In this document: piece by piece, positions 38,401 through 46,443 of the stretch | Position numbering within the stretch: position 1 is the stretch's first letter | Layout of the letters: the number at the start of each line of letters is the position of its first letter | Source: Paramacrobiotus metropolitanus | Taxonomy: Eukaryota > Tardigrada > Eutardigrada > Parachela > Macrobiotidae | Direction of reading: 5' to 3' | Assembly (NCBI RefSeq): GCF_019649055.1 | Contig: NW_026570245.1 | Location: 930,001 to 994,000, forward strand | Length of the DNA: 64,000 nucleotides | Position numbers and translations under genes: made by a program | Notes under the pieces: model-generated | Database searches by the model: none | Told to the model about the DNA's origin: nothing | Seen by the model: only the letters and a program-made list of their open reading frames with translations

Positions 38401-41400
38401 CATTTCCGTCAAAGAGCCGCCGCCCATGAAACAGGCGCTGCCACCCAGTCTGGATTTAATTGAAGTTGAGTCGACGTGGGAGTCGACCAAGAAGCTGCTC
38501 GGGAAGGTGATCGGCGGTGTGAAGAGTATCGTGCACACTCTGACACCAGGGAATGTCCGGCGGAAGGTGGCGAGATGGAAAAGGATGACCTATCCGCAAC
38601 TGGCTTGGGCCAGCTTTAAGGGATTTCTGTGGATGGTCTATTACATTATTTATTTCCAGATATTCGTTATGAAGTATGATCAACAGTACAAAATTTTGTG
38701 TTTGAATGGTTTACGTCAAATTAATTGAAAACACTCAAAATACCATCAGAGCTGCTATTAACAGAATACTACTCAGTACTCATCTATCTGTATAGGTACC
38801 TAATATCTATACTCGTATGTAAATACATATGCGATCAAGATTTACATTGCCGTAAAACAACATTAGGCGCGATTCAAGTATTACGTAACGCAATTTTTCG
38901 TGATTTTGGACCACCCCCACCCCTTGTAACACCGCATAACAAAATTTTCGACCCCCTAACTGCATACGTAACAGAGAGCCCGACCACCCCCATATTCAAT
39001 TTCAATTAAAATATATTAATTTTTTTCGTTTTTTTATGGGGTGTCGGCCCGCACGTAACAAAAATTTTTGGACCCCTTACCCCATGTAACACGGCGTAAC
39101 AAAAACCCATGACCACCCCCCACCCCTTAGCGTTAAGTAATACTTGAATCGCCCCTTATTGCAGATTGTGCACTATTCTTCTTACAGACTTTTTTTGGAT
39201 CAGTGCAAATAATTTTTTGTTGAAATATGAGAATTTTTTTTAGTTTAGTGTTGAATGGTATTTAACCAGCACTGTAGTTTGTGTAACTGCATAATTAACT
39301 TCTGCCGGGTTTTGCAGAACGACCGGCCGATTTTTACTGTACATGATGACCGGTTATTCCTTCGACTCCGCAAAAGACACCGCCACCGAATCGTCTACGA
39401 CTGCCCCTGCGAAAGCCCCCGATTTAAACCCCCGCAATATCTACGGCATGTCGAAGGCTTTCAAAATGGAGGACGCCGGAGCCGGACCGGTCTCCGCCTT
39501 CGGGATTAGTCTGAACGCCAATGCGGCCCCGGTGGACGACGTAGAACATGTGCCGCATTACGATGTCATCCACGAGACCATCCACTCCAACGGATCCATC
39601 CCGGATTTCGAAGAGCAGAAAATCGTGCCGGGACGGAAGCCGGATGCCCTGTTGGCGATCCGGGAGGGCACGGGTGAACTGGAAACCGCCGAGGTGGAAC
39701 TGGCCAGCCTGTCGCCGCGGCTGCATCATGCGGTGGCGGGCGAAGATGAAAATACCGGCGCAGCGACGGCGCTGATCCAGGAAAGGAAGGAAGCCGCGGA
39801 GGAAGAAGCCACGGGCGAATCCAAATCCAGTTTTGGCACCTCGTTTAATTCCATGCTGAACTTCTTTGCACGGAATTTCTACAACTTCCAGACCGCGGGC
39901 TTGGGCGTGGCCTTTTTGATCAACGCCATCCTGTTGTGTTATCGGGTAAGTATCTATTATTTTTCTAACTTAAATTTCCTAGCGCCACTACATTGGATTT
40001 TTTGTCAGGTGACCGACGCCAGTGGCGGCTTGTCGTTCGATCGAAGTGATGAGGATGACTCCGAAAGAGTGGCAACGATTGCCACGGATTTGGAGAATGC
40101 CGGTGATAATGCAGGACGGGATGAGATTATTATGATTGATCAGACGAACCCGTATCAATATTACCTCGGAATTACTATCCGGCTGATGGCAATGGTGCAT
40201 ACTCTCGTGGCGCTGGTTAAATTGGCTGCTTATTATCATCTGAAGGTTAGAATTGTACGAAATTCTTCAGTATTCTTACGTTTTCTCAGGTTTCATAGAC
40301 TTGCATTAGAGATACTTTTAGTTTTGCTTTGCGTGTAGGTTCCGCTGGCTATTTTCAAGCGAGAAAAGGAAGTTGCACGAAAGTTAGAGTTCGAAGGAAT
40401 GTGGATTGCCAAACAACCAGAAGGATATTATCCAGATATGGATAACATCCGCTCCAGATGGGACGCGTTGGTGATAAGCTCCGAGTAAGCAAACTAATTG
40501 CAATTTTTGTTTGAAGACGGCTAACTGCAGAAAATTCACAGGGCTTTCCCGGAGAATTATTGGGATAAATTCGTCAAAAAGAAAGTCCTAGCCAAGTATA
40601 AAGAAACGCACGACATCGGAATGATCATGAGGACGCTGGGATTAAAAGTCACGGCTAATGAATTCGGCAATGACAGTAAAGATGCGGAAAGTAGCCAAAA
40701 GGCCGGACTACGGTCAATTGATTGGAAATATAGAATTTGGAAACTGGGTGTCATCTGCACGGATAAGGTACCGAAACGGCTACAAACAAAATTAATGGTA
40801 CAGTATCAAAATAAATTTATTTTTTGTTTGCAGGCGTTTTTATATAACATTGCTTATTTGGTGTTCTCCATTTTGGGCAATTTTAACTACTTTTTCTTTG
40901 CCGCTCATTTGGTGGATGTGGCCAACATTTCTAAACCCTTGAGCACGATCCTGCAGTCCGTTACCCACAACGGACGGCAACTGCTTTTGACTGTCATGCT
41001 GATGAGCATTGTGGTATACTTGTACACTGTTCTTGCGTTTAACTTTTTCCGGAAATTCTACGTGCAAGAGGGAGAGGAAGAAGGGGAACCACCGGATGCA
41101 AAATGCCATAACATGCTCACCGTAAGAAAAACTACGATACGAAATTTAAAAAATTATAAATACATTACATTAAATTACGATACGAAATCTTTTCGTATCT
41201 TTCTTGAGAATCTTTTACAAATGATGGCGTTTTTGGTTAGTGCTTTATCTTCCATATATACAACGGTGTAAGAAACGGCGGAGGTGTTGGTGATGCAATC
41301 CAAGAACCGGATGGCGACCCTCTGGAGCTGCAGCGTATTGTCTTTGATATGACATTTTTCTTCTTCATTGTGGTCATCCTCTTGGCTATCGTGCAGGGTA

Positions 41401-42038
41401 TGATCACATATTGTTGATGAGTGATATGGCGAATGTGAGTATACAAGGGTTGACAATGTTGTTCTAGGCTTGATTATTGATGCATTCGGTGATCTACGCG
41501 ATCAGCTGCAGCAGGTCAGCGACGATATGGAGTCCAACTGTTTCATCTGTGAAATGGGCAAAGATTACTTCGATAAAGTGCCACATGGATTCGAACAACA
41601 CACCCAACAGGAACACAATTTGGCTAATTATCTGTACGCACAAGCAGTAAAAAAACGATTGCAAATAAATTATTGTCGCCTGGCTAAAAAATGGATGTTC
41701 GCTCATTTTGTAATTAATGGTTCTCAGGACAGCATGAGCATAATTTATTTAAATTTTGTTTGGTGGTTATTAGGATTTTTCCATTTTATATGAAGTCTAT
41801 ACATATTTTCTTATGTGTACACTTTGTATATGTAGTATTCTGCATAAAATATAGATGTTATCTGCAGACTCGAATGTTCTCTGGCAGGTTTTTCTTAATG
41901 CACTTGATCAACAAAGACCAAACGGAATATACCGGTCAGGAGACGTACGTGTGGCAGCTGTATCAGCAGCGCTGCTGGGATTTCTTCCCCGTCGGCGACT
42001 GCTTCCGGAAGCAGTACGAGCAGGAGCTGGGAGCATAA
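14413..42038 (+). CDS. RyR: Ryanodine receptor, intracellular calcium release channel
   Basis: One 27.6-kb gene from [10 protein letters not shown] at 14413 to the stop at 42038, with 62 coding exons placed by GT..AG ends, phase agreement and similarity along the whole RyR family. The exon lengths add up to 15,535 bases, one more than a multiple of three; the extra base is in exon 8 (see findings). The protein would be about 5,177 residues, close to insect RyR (about 5,100) and longer than vertebrate RyR1. It forms a homotetramer in the endoplasmic or sarcoplasmic reticulum and releases calcium for muscle contraction. Seen in order: MIR/IP3R-like N-terminus, SPRY1, RYR repeats 1-2, SPRY2, SPRY3, RIH helical solenoid, RYR repeats 3-4, central domain, degenerate EF-hands, six-helix membrane region and the C-terminal zinc finger domain. 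Only one RyR gene is visible, as in other invertebrates. Exons are detailed in the block entries below. Confidence 0.96.
15401..15433. repeat. Short perfect palindrome in RyR intron 2
   Basis: Fifteen-base arms (ATGAGTGAATGCTAT and its complement) around a 3-base loop. No target duplication was seen, and a regulatory or cruciform role is unknown. Confidence 0.6.
17342..17373. repeat. Hairpin in RyR intron 7
   Basis: Thirteen-base perfect arms (CTATGCATCTCGT) with a 6-base loop fill the middle of the 87-base intron 17318-17404. In the pre-mRNA they would bring the splice sites closer together. Confidence 0.65.
19434..19506. repeat. 73-base near-perfect hairpin in RyR intron 13
   Basis: Outer arms of 23 bases pair perfectly (AATAAATGCTAAAGTGTTAAAGA with its complement). 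A small internal bulge is followed by a second paired stretch, CTCGAGTCC with GGACTCGAG, leaving almost no loop. The size is like a microRNA precursor, but the tiny loop and perfect pairing fit a palindromic repeat better. No target duplication is evident. Confidence 0.7.
19529..19563. repeat. Second hairpin in RyR intron 13
   Basis: Twelve-base perfect arms (GATTGTGAAGAT) separated by an 11-base loop, 22 bases after the 73-base hairpin. Confidence 0.6.
22855..25137 (+). other. RyR: RyR exons 21-22: variable linker and SPRY3
   Basis: Exons 22855-23301 and 24243-25137. Exon 21 encodes a polar, poorly conserved linker whose [18 protein letters not shown] block resembles the insect RyR linker. 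Exon 22 begins with a Lys/Ser-rich stretch and then SPRY3 ([20 protein letters not shown]...[20 protein letters not shown]). The 941-base intron 23302-24242 has no recognisable content. The linker shows many Arg/Ser patches that could be kinase sites, but that is inference. Confidence 0.88.
25249..30545 (+). other. RyR: RyR exons 23-40: bridging solenoid with RIH domain
   Basis: Exons: 25249-25481, 25561-25682, 25739-25985, 26055-26207, 26275-26390, 26466-26620, 26725-26823, 26880-27018, 27130-27165, 27416-27689, 27762-27915, 27980-28106, 28768-29394, 29478-29647, 29737-29957, 30015-30105, 30164-30230, 30302-30545. Conserved marks are [65 protein letters not shown] and [13 protein letters not shown]. 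The vertebrate acidic run before the RIH domain is absent. Exon 31 is a 36-base microexon in phase 1 at both ends, so it could be skipped without changing frame. Intron 28107-28767 (661 bases) holds a direct repeat of GCGCAGAAAATTGCAGC (28163 and 28201) and imperfect 'cagccac..tggcttc' units near 28335-28495. Confidence 0.92.
30748..35143 (+). other. RyR: RyR exons 41-47: RYR repeats 3-4 and helical domain
   Basis: Exons: 30748-31537, 31911-32029, 32098-32208, 32281-32949, 33131-33248, 33323-34162, 34502-35143. Exon 41 holds both RYR repeats 3-4 ([19 protein letters not shown] and [18 protein letters not shown]), the phosphorylation hot-spot domain of mammals. Later marks are [47 protein letters not shown] and [17 protein letters not shown]. 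Exon 47 has an acidic stretch (residues from [14 protein letters not shown]) at the site of the calmodulin-binding neighbourhood. Introns 31538-31910 (373 bases) and 34163-34501 (339 bases) hold nothing I recognise. Confidence 0.93.
35730..38673 (+). other. RyR: RyR exons 48-54: RIH-associated domain, EF-hands, U-motif
   Basis: Exons: 35730-35964, 36054-36199, 36271-36433, 36506-36525, 36589-36741, 36805-36957, 37976-38673. RIH-associated helices are clear ([59 protein letters not shown]). Exon 51 is a 20-base microexon. The EF-hand pair is degenerate: the first loop reads [12 protein letters not shown], and the second [12 protein letters not shown] lacks an acidic first position. [13 protein letters not shown] follows. 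Intron 35144-35729 (586 bases) has no recognisable content. The 1,018-base intron 36958-37975 carries a mariner-like element. Confidence 0.93.
37110..37768. mobile_element. Tc1/mariner-like non-autonomous element (659 bases)
   Basis: Terminal inverted repeats of about 27 bases: the left end reads CAGTCTGACTACGCCAAG and the right end, complemented, CAGGGTGGCTACGCCAAG; both go on through TTCGG.CAGTT. TA flanks both ends (37108-37109 and 37769-37770). The interior has no transposase reading frame, so it is a deleted or MITE-type copy. It sits in the RyR intron before exon 54. Confidence 0.8.
38866..39155. mobile_element. PIF/Harbinger-like MITE (290 bases) with TTA duplication
   Basis: Inverted ends of about 30 bases (GGCGCGATTCAAGTATTACG left; complement of right GGGGCGATTCAAGTATTACT) are flanked by TTA on both sides (38863-38865, 39156-39158). 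The interior repeats 'cgtaaca' units amid C-rich runs and has no transposase. TTA target sites are typical of PIF/Harbinger elements. It occupies nearly half of the 644-base RyR intron before exon 55. Confidence 0.8.
39318..42038 (+). other. RyR: RyR exons 55-62: membrane region, pore and C-terminus
   Basis: Exons: 39318-39945, 40009-40245, 40339-40484, 40542-40767, 40834-41121, 41241-41397, 41468-41633, 41888-42038. A long polar linker is followed by S1 ([20 protein letters not shown]), S2, the conserved [20 protein letters not shown] and [12 protein letters not shown]3-S5 and the pore helix. The filter reads [15 protein letters not shown] where vertebrates have AGGGIGDEIEDP and insects GGGIGDELEPPDGD. 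S6 (ITFFFF-type run then [19 protein letters not shown]) continues to the zinc-binding C-terminal domain (CFICEMG...[17 protein letters not shown]) and ends [21 protein letters not shown], typical of RyR. Confidence 0.95.
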
Positions 42039-42130
42039 TAATGCGTGGGAAAGGATTAAGCGTCGCTTTATTGTCAAACCATGGAACCGTTTGAGTGTAT
42101 AGTCCTAGTGATCTTTTTCCTCCTCCCTGT

Positions 42131-42136
42131 AATAAA
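42131..42136 (+). terminator. RyR poly(A) signal
   Basis: AATAAA 93 bases after the RyR stop codon; a second one (GGAATAAAAAG) lies near 42280. Confidence 0.6.
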
Positions 42137-42650
42137 ACTGCAAAATCGGTTGAATTTTTTATTGGTGTGTCATATGTGCGCTCGGTGTGCAGTGTGTCAG
42201 GTTATGTAAATCCCAGGTGTTGTCTAACAGAGTGATATTGTAAGTTGTAAGTTTGTAACTTGTAACCATTTACAGAAGGAATAAAAAGTGCACTGTTTCG
42301 GTGGGCTGGATGTACGTGGTTACCAAATTAATCGCAATTAATTTTTAAATAATCGATGCAGCCATGCAGGCGAGCGTTTATGCAAAATCGCAATTATTGT
42401 ATTATTTCTTCAACAAATAAAACTTACAACGAAAGCATACTTTTATTATTTATGTATAGAACTAATAGAAGTATCGAGGAAATGAGAAGGGAAAATGAAA
42501 TGAGGAAATGAAAGTTCCAATCTGAAGCCTAAGTTCGCCTATTCCTTAATTTCCGTGCGGTTACCTTATCGCCTGCTTACCAGAGTCAAAGCAAAACAGC
42601 AGCCTGTGTACATACGAGTAACTTGGAAGTTGGCACTTTATAATAGTCTC

Positions 42651-43231
42651 ACTCAATAATCTTCAACTTCCTGCACGGGCTGGCAACCCCGAGGAGAGGG
42701 GGAGTGTTTCAAGCAGCGAATAAGAATACGTCTCCCAGTTCAAGTTAACAACGAAGATTGAGGGTGATTTCCAGTGTTTTGCGCGTCCGGAGTTGTCCCT
42801 TTTACGGGGTAGTTAACGGAGAATCAAAAAAACTTTATTGTACTGACAAAATATTATTATATATATTCTAAAACTTTACTACTTACATAGTATGCTTATG
42901 TGCGCGATAGTATGAAAGAATCAAAAATTTACTTTTGGAAAGTTAAAATTTCTTGAATAGTTATGATGTGCTTCTGTTTACGGAAATGCATGAAAATAAA
43001 TTTTTGCCTGTCTATGGCATCAAAGTTGAAAATTGACTTCAAACTTTAGGTTAGTTTGGTCGGGCCTGTCGGGGTACGTCCACGGCGAAGCTTTACCAGC
43101 TATTTAGCTGGTCTACGCCGTAGACCGTAGTTGCAATTCCGAAGAGCACAGCGACCAATAACGGCGCAAGGCGGGGCCAATCAGCTCCACGGAGTTGCAT
43201 CTCCCTGCAGGGAGTTGAAGATTGAGTGTAA
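42651..43231. mobile_element. Possible inverted-repeat element (low confidence)
   Basis: The left end CACTCAATAATCTTCAACTT and the complemented right end CACTCAATCTTCAACTCCCTGCA are alike over about 25 bases with a 2-3 base gap. No clean target duplication was found, and there is no coding capacity inside. Confidence 0.4.
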
Positions 43232-43413
43232 CTAATATACGAGTACAGTATATATATACCCTAATACAGCCTTACAGAAGGTACTGTACAAGTTGCAGTT
43301 TTAACTTTTGAATTTACAAATTAGTTCTTTACTCATTTGTTTTGACTTTTCAATTTTTTGCTGTTTTCCGGATGTATGGGACTAACGGAGTGTCTCAGAT
43401 TTTGTGCTAGATC

Positions 43414-45774
43414 ATGATTGCTAATAGGATCATCTCTCAAACTGCATCGCTCATTTCCCGATGTTGCGCCATACCGTCACTCATCACACACTTGGACGGA
43501 GTGTGCACCGCGTACGCGTGGGTTCGGAGAGTCCACGCACGTGCCCGAAGGAATCTCCTGGTTGTGGAGCCTATCATTCAGAACGAACAGTCTGGAGGGA
43601 GTGACGAGAAAGACAGTGCTGCTGACTGCACCCATATCAGCTGGGATAATGCAGCCGAACCGGAGAAAGGTCGGAGCACGCGGCCACATGAACCTGTGAT
43701 GTGCAAAGAAGTCCTGGAAGTCTTCTGGAGACTGGATAATCTTTCAGGTATAAAAAAGCAACTACGATTGTTTCAGTCTGAATTTATTCAACAGTCAGAA
43801 TTTATTCAATTTATTTATTTCAGTCTGTTAACAGCTTGTATTTTATATAGATATTTTTCGTTTGAAAGGATTTTTTTAAGAAAAAATGAATTTGTTCCAG
43901 GGGAATTTTGAATCTGCAGTGTCAGTGTAAAGCATTTGTTTTCCCTGCGTACAGATCCCGATTTAACGATGATATTTTTTCTATATACTTAATCTGTATA
44001 AATAGGAATTTTGTATAAATATTTTAATTTTTAAAAATTTTTTTGTTATTGTTAAATCGCGAAATATGAGCCAACTGCTGCTGGGTGCCAGGCCAGCAAA
44101 CCGAATAATATTAACTGTAGAATGAATTTTTTCCAAGATAATTATGCAGATTTTCAATTCCTTTTTTCCTTCATACCAGATCCCGATCTAACCATTTTGG
44201 ACATGACATTCGGTGCCGGCGGGCATTCCCGTGCCCTGCTGGAGAATTTCCCCGGGTGTCGAATCCTGGCCCTGGATCGTGATCCGTCCTGTCGGGGGTA
44301 CATGGACGATCTGGCCGCCGACTATCCCGAGCAAGTGATCCCCTTAATGGGGCGCTTTAGTGATCTGCCGGATCTGCTGAAGGGGATCGGTCTGAAGAAG
44401 CCCCTTGATGGTATCCTGTTGGACGCCGGTTGCTCCTCCATGCAGATGGACCAGGGGGCGCGGGGCTTCGCGTTCAGCCGCCCCGAGGGGCCGCTGGATA
44501 TGCGCATGGATGCGGGACGGGATCCTGCGCAGCCCACCGCCGCGGATGTTGTTAATCGGATGAATGAGGAGGATCTGGTGACGATCTTCAAAAAATTCGG
44601 AGAAGAACCACAAGCGGCGAAAAGTGAGTGGGAGATTTATGAGCTTGCGTTGAATTTGTTTTAACTCATTGTTATCGGATCCATTTTTCAGTCTGGACTG
44701 AGTATTTTTGTTGGCTTTAATAAAATAATGTTTATACTTTTTTTGGAAATAACCGGAGATTTTTATGTGGTCCTCCACATTCCCACGACTACGACTGCAG
44801 AAATGTTATGGAAAATGTTCCAGCGTGTAACGATTACTGAAATGAATTATTTTAGCTCTGAATAGGTATGTAATGAAAACTTCTCTCGCTAAAATACCTG
44901 TTTTTGCTGAGCCAGAAATGAAGAGCTGCCTTTTTTCTGCTTAATATGGAAATTGTGTAAAAAATATTTTAAAACACTTGAAATTGTTAGGTTTTGTAGA
45001 ACGTTTGCTGCATGACAGGTTTTTTTTTAAATTGTAGTTGCTCGACACATTGTGGAAAAACGCTTCATGATGCGGACAATTCGGACGACGGGTCAATTGG
45101 CGGATGTGATTGCGGGAGCGGTTTACTCTGAACGCCACGATAGGATGGGTCGCGTTCAGCATCCAGCTACCAAGATATTTCAGGCCTTGAGGATTTTCGT
45201 TAACGATGAGCTCAACGAGTTGGACTTTGCCATGGCGCTGGGGCATCAGCTGCTGCGTCCGAAAGGAATTTTTGCGGCCATCACTTTCCACTCACTGGAG
45301 TGTCAGATCGTTAAGATGCATTTCCATAGTGCGGATTGGAAAGACAAGTAAGGCAAAAACAGGACAAGGCCAGACTTACAAAAAATTAGCAGGAAACGAA
45401 ACACTTACTGTACATGAAAAATTATCCAGAACGATAAAGTTTGGAAGTTTAACTTTGCCGTTTTCATGCAATCGTCATTAAGCGTTGTAGTTCTTTTCAG
45501 TTGTTTTTTACTGTTTATGTTTTGGTCAGTTTTTACAATACGAAGAATTGTTTTTCCCAATTTCAGACTGCGTCCGAATGCTTTAAACCCGCAGATTGCT
45601 CGTGCGTATCGCACGCATGCGCGTTGGCTACCCAAAGAAGAGTTGTTGGATACGATGGAATTCAAATGGCTCCAATTAACTAAAAAAGCCGTACAAGCGT
45701 CCAGGGAGGAAATCGAATTCAATCCCCGAGCGCGGTCGGCCAAATTAAGAGCCGCCATGAAAATTGATGTATAA
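43414..45774 (+). CDS. METTL15: METTL15-like mitochondrial 12S rRNA N4-cytidine methyltransferase
   Basis: Four exons, 43414-43747, 44180-44623, 45038-45347 and 45567-45774, join in phase to 431 residues. The protein belongs to the RsmH/MraW family: HEPVMCKEVLEVF near residue 91, the SAM-binding DMTFGAGGHSRALLE near 117-131, LALDRDPSC, GILLDAGCSSMQMDQGARGFAF, DMRMD, GQLADVIAG and HPATKIFQALRIFVNDELNEL. Bacterial RsmH methylates C1402 of 16S rRNA; the animal orthologue METTL15 makes m4C in mitochondrial 12S rRNA and supports mitoribosome assembly. The N-terminal 85 residues are Arg/Ala-rich with few acids, as expected for a mitochondrial presequence. The late motif reads TFHSLECQIVK instead of FHSLEDRIVK, a modest divergence. 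Introns 43748-44179 and 44624-45037 are over 400 bases and otherwise empty, apart from a decoy copy of the exon 2 start near 43953. Confidence 0.92.
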
Positions 45775-46443
45775 AGCTTCGGTTGTCAGAACTGTGCTCC
45801 CGGTTGTAAAAATTTACTGTTTTCTGTACGTAAGAAACTGCTTCCCAAAGATATACAGTATGAAACGGGTAAAAACGAACTCGAGAAAAAAGAGAGCATG
45901 ACCCAACGTTAACGTTATGACGGAATAAAGCAAACAGATACAACAGGCAGGTTTGAAAGACATGGTTCAATAGAACGCTAAAATAGACCACGGATCATCA
46001 TAAAACAACGTAAAACCGATAAAACCAACAAAAGAAAAAATTTGGGTACAACGTTTTGGCACCAAAAGAACGAGCAAAACTATCAACTTATCAAGTAGGT
46101 AAAGTTATATGCCGTAGTCTTCTCTCTGGTTTTTCGCGGGATTGAGCAGTTGAATCCAATCAGAGCTTCAGAAGGGAGTGCTAGCAATCTGAATTTCATC
46201 ATCCCGATTTCGCCGCCATTGATTCGGACGATACTACATAGGAAATGAAATGCACTAAATACATGCTAGCAACTACTGTCTATGCAAACTGTTTTCGATA
46301 CCATATCGATGCTTCTAAACTAATTATAATTACCGCAGCGGAATTAACTGAACTTCCGGTCATTGAGTAAGTACTCGTAAGTCAAAACATTTACAGTGCA
46401 TTACAGGCATGTATGGATACAAGGATTGACTAAACTTTAGTTA
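45775..46443. other. Convergent spacer after METTL15
   Basis: About 670 AT-rich bases between the ends of METTL15 (+) and the plexin-domain gene (-). METTL15's likely poly(A) signal AATAAA is at 45924-45929. Nothing else was recognised. Confidence 0.5.
45924..45929 (+). terminator. METTL15 poly(A) signal
   Basis: AATAAA 150 bases downstream of the METTL15 stop codon. Confidence 0.5.

Larger units (their letters stand above)
42039..43413. other. Spacer between RyR and METTL15
   Basis: About 1.4 kb: RyR 3' UTR, a possible inverted-repeat element (42651-43231) and the METTL15 upstream region. The stretch 43060-43215 is GC-richer, with short palindromes such as GGTCTACGCCGTAGACC and CTCCCTGCAGGGAG. 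I could not match it to a tRNA or other RNA gene. Confidence 0.45.

Noticed and set aside
43060-43215. Possible tRNA or snRNA from small hairpins
   Set aside because: The hairpins do not assemble into a cloverleaf or a known snRNA, so it is recorded only as a spacer feature.
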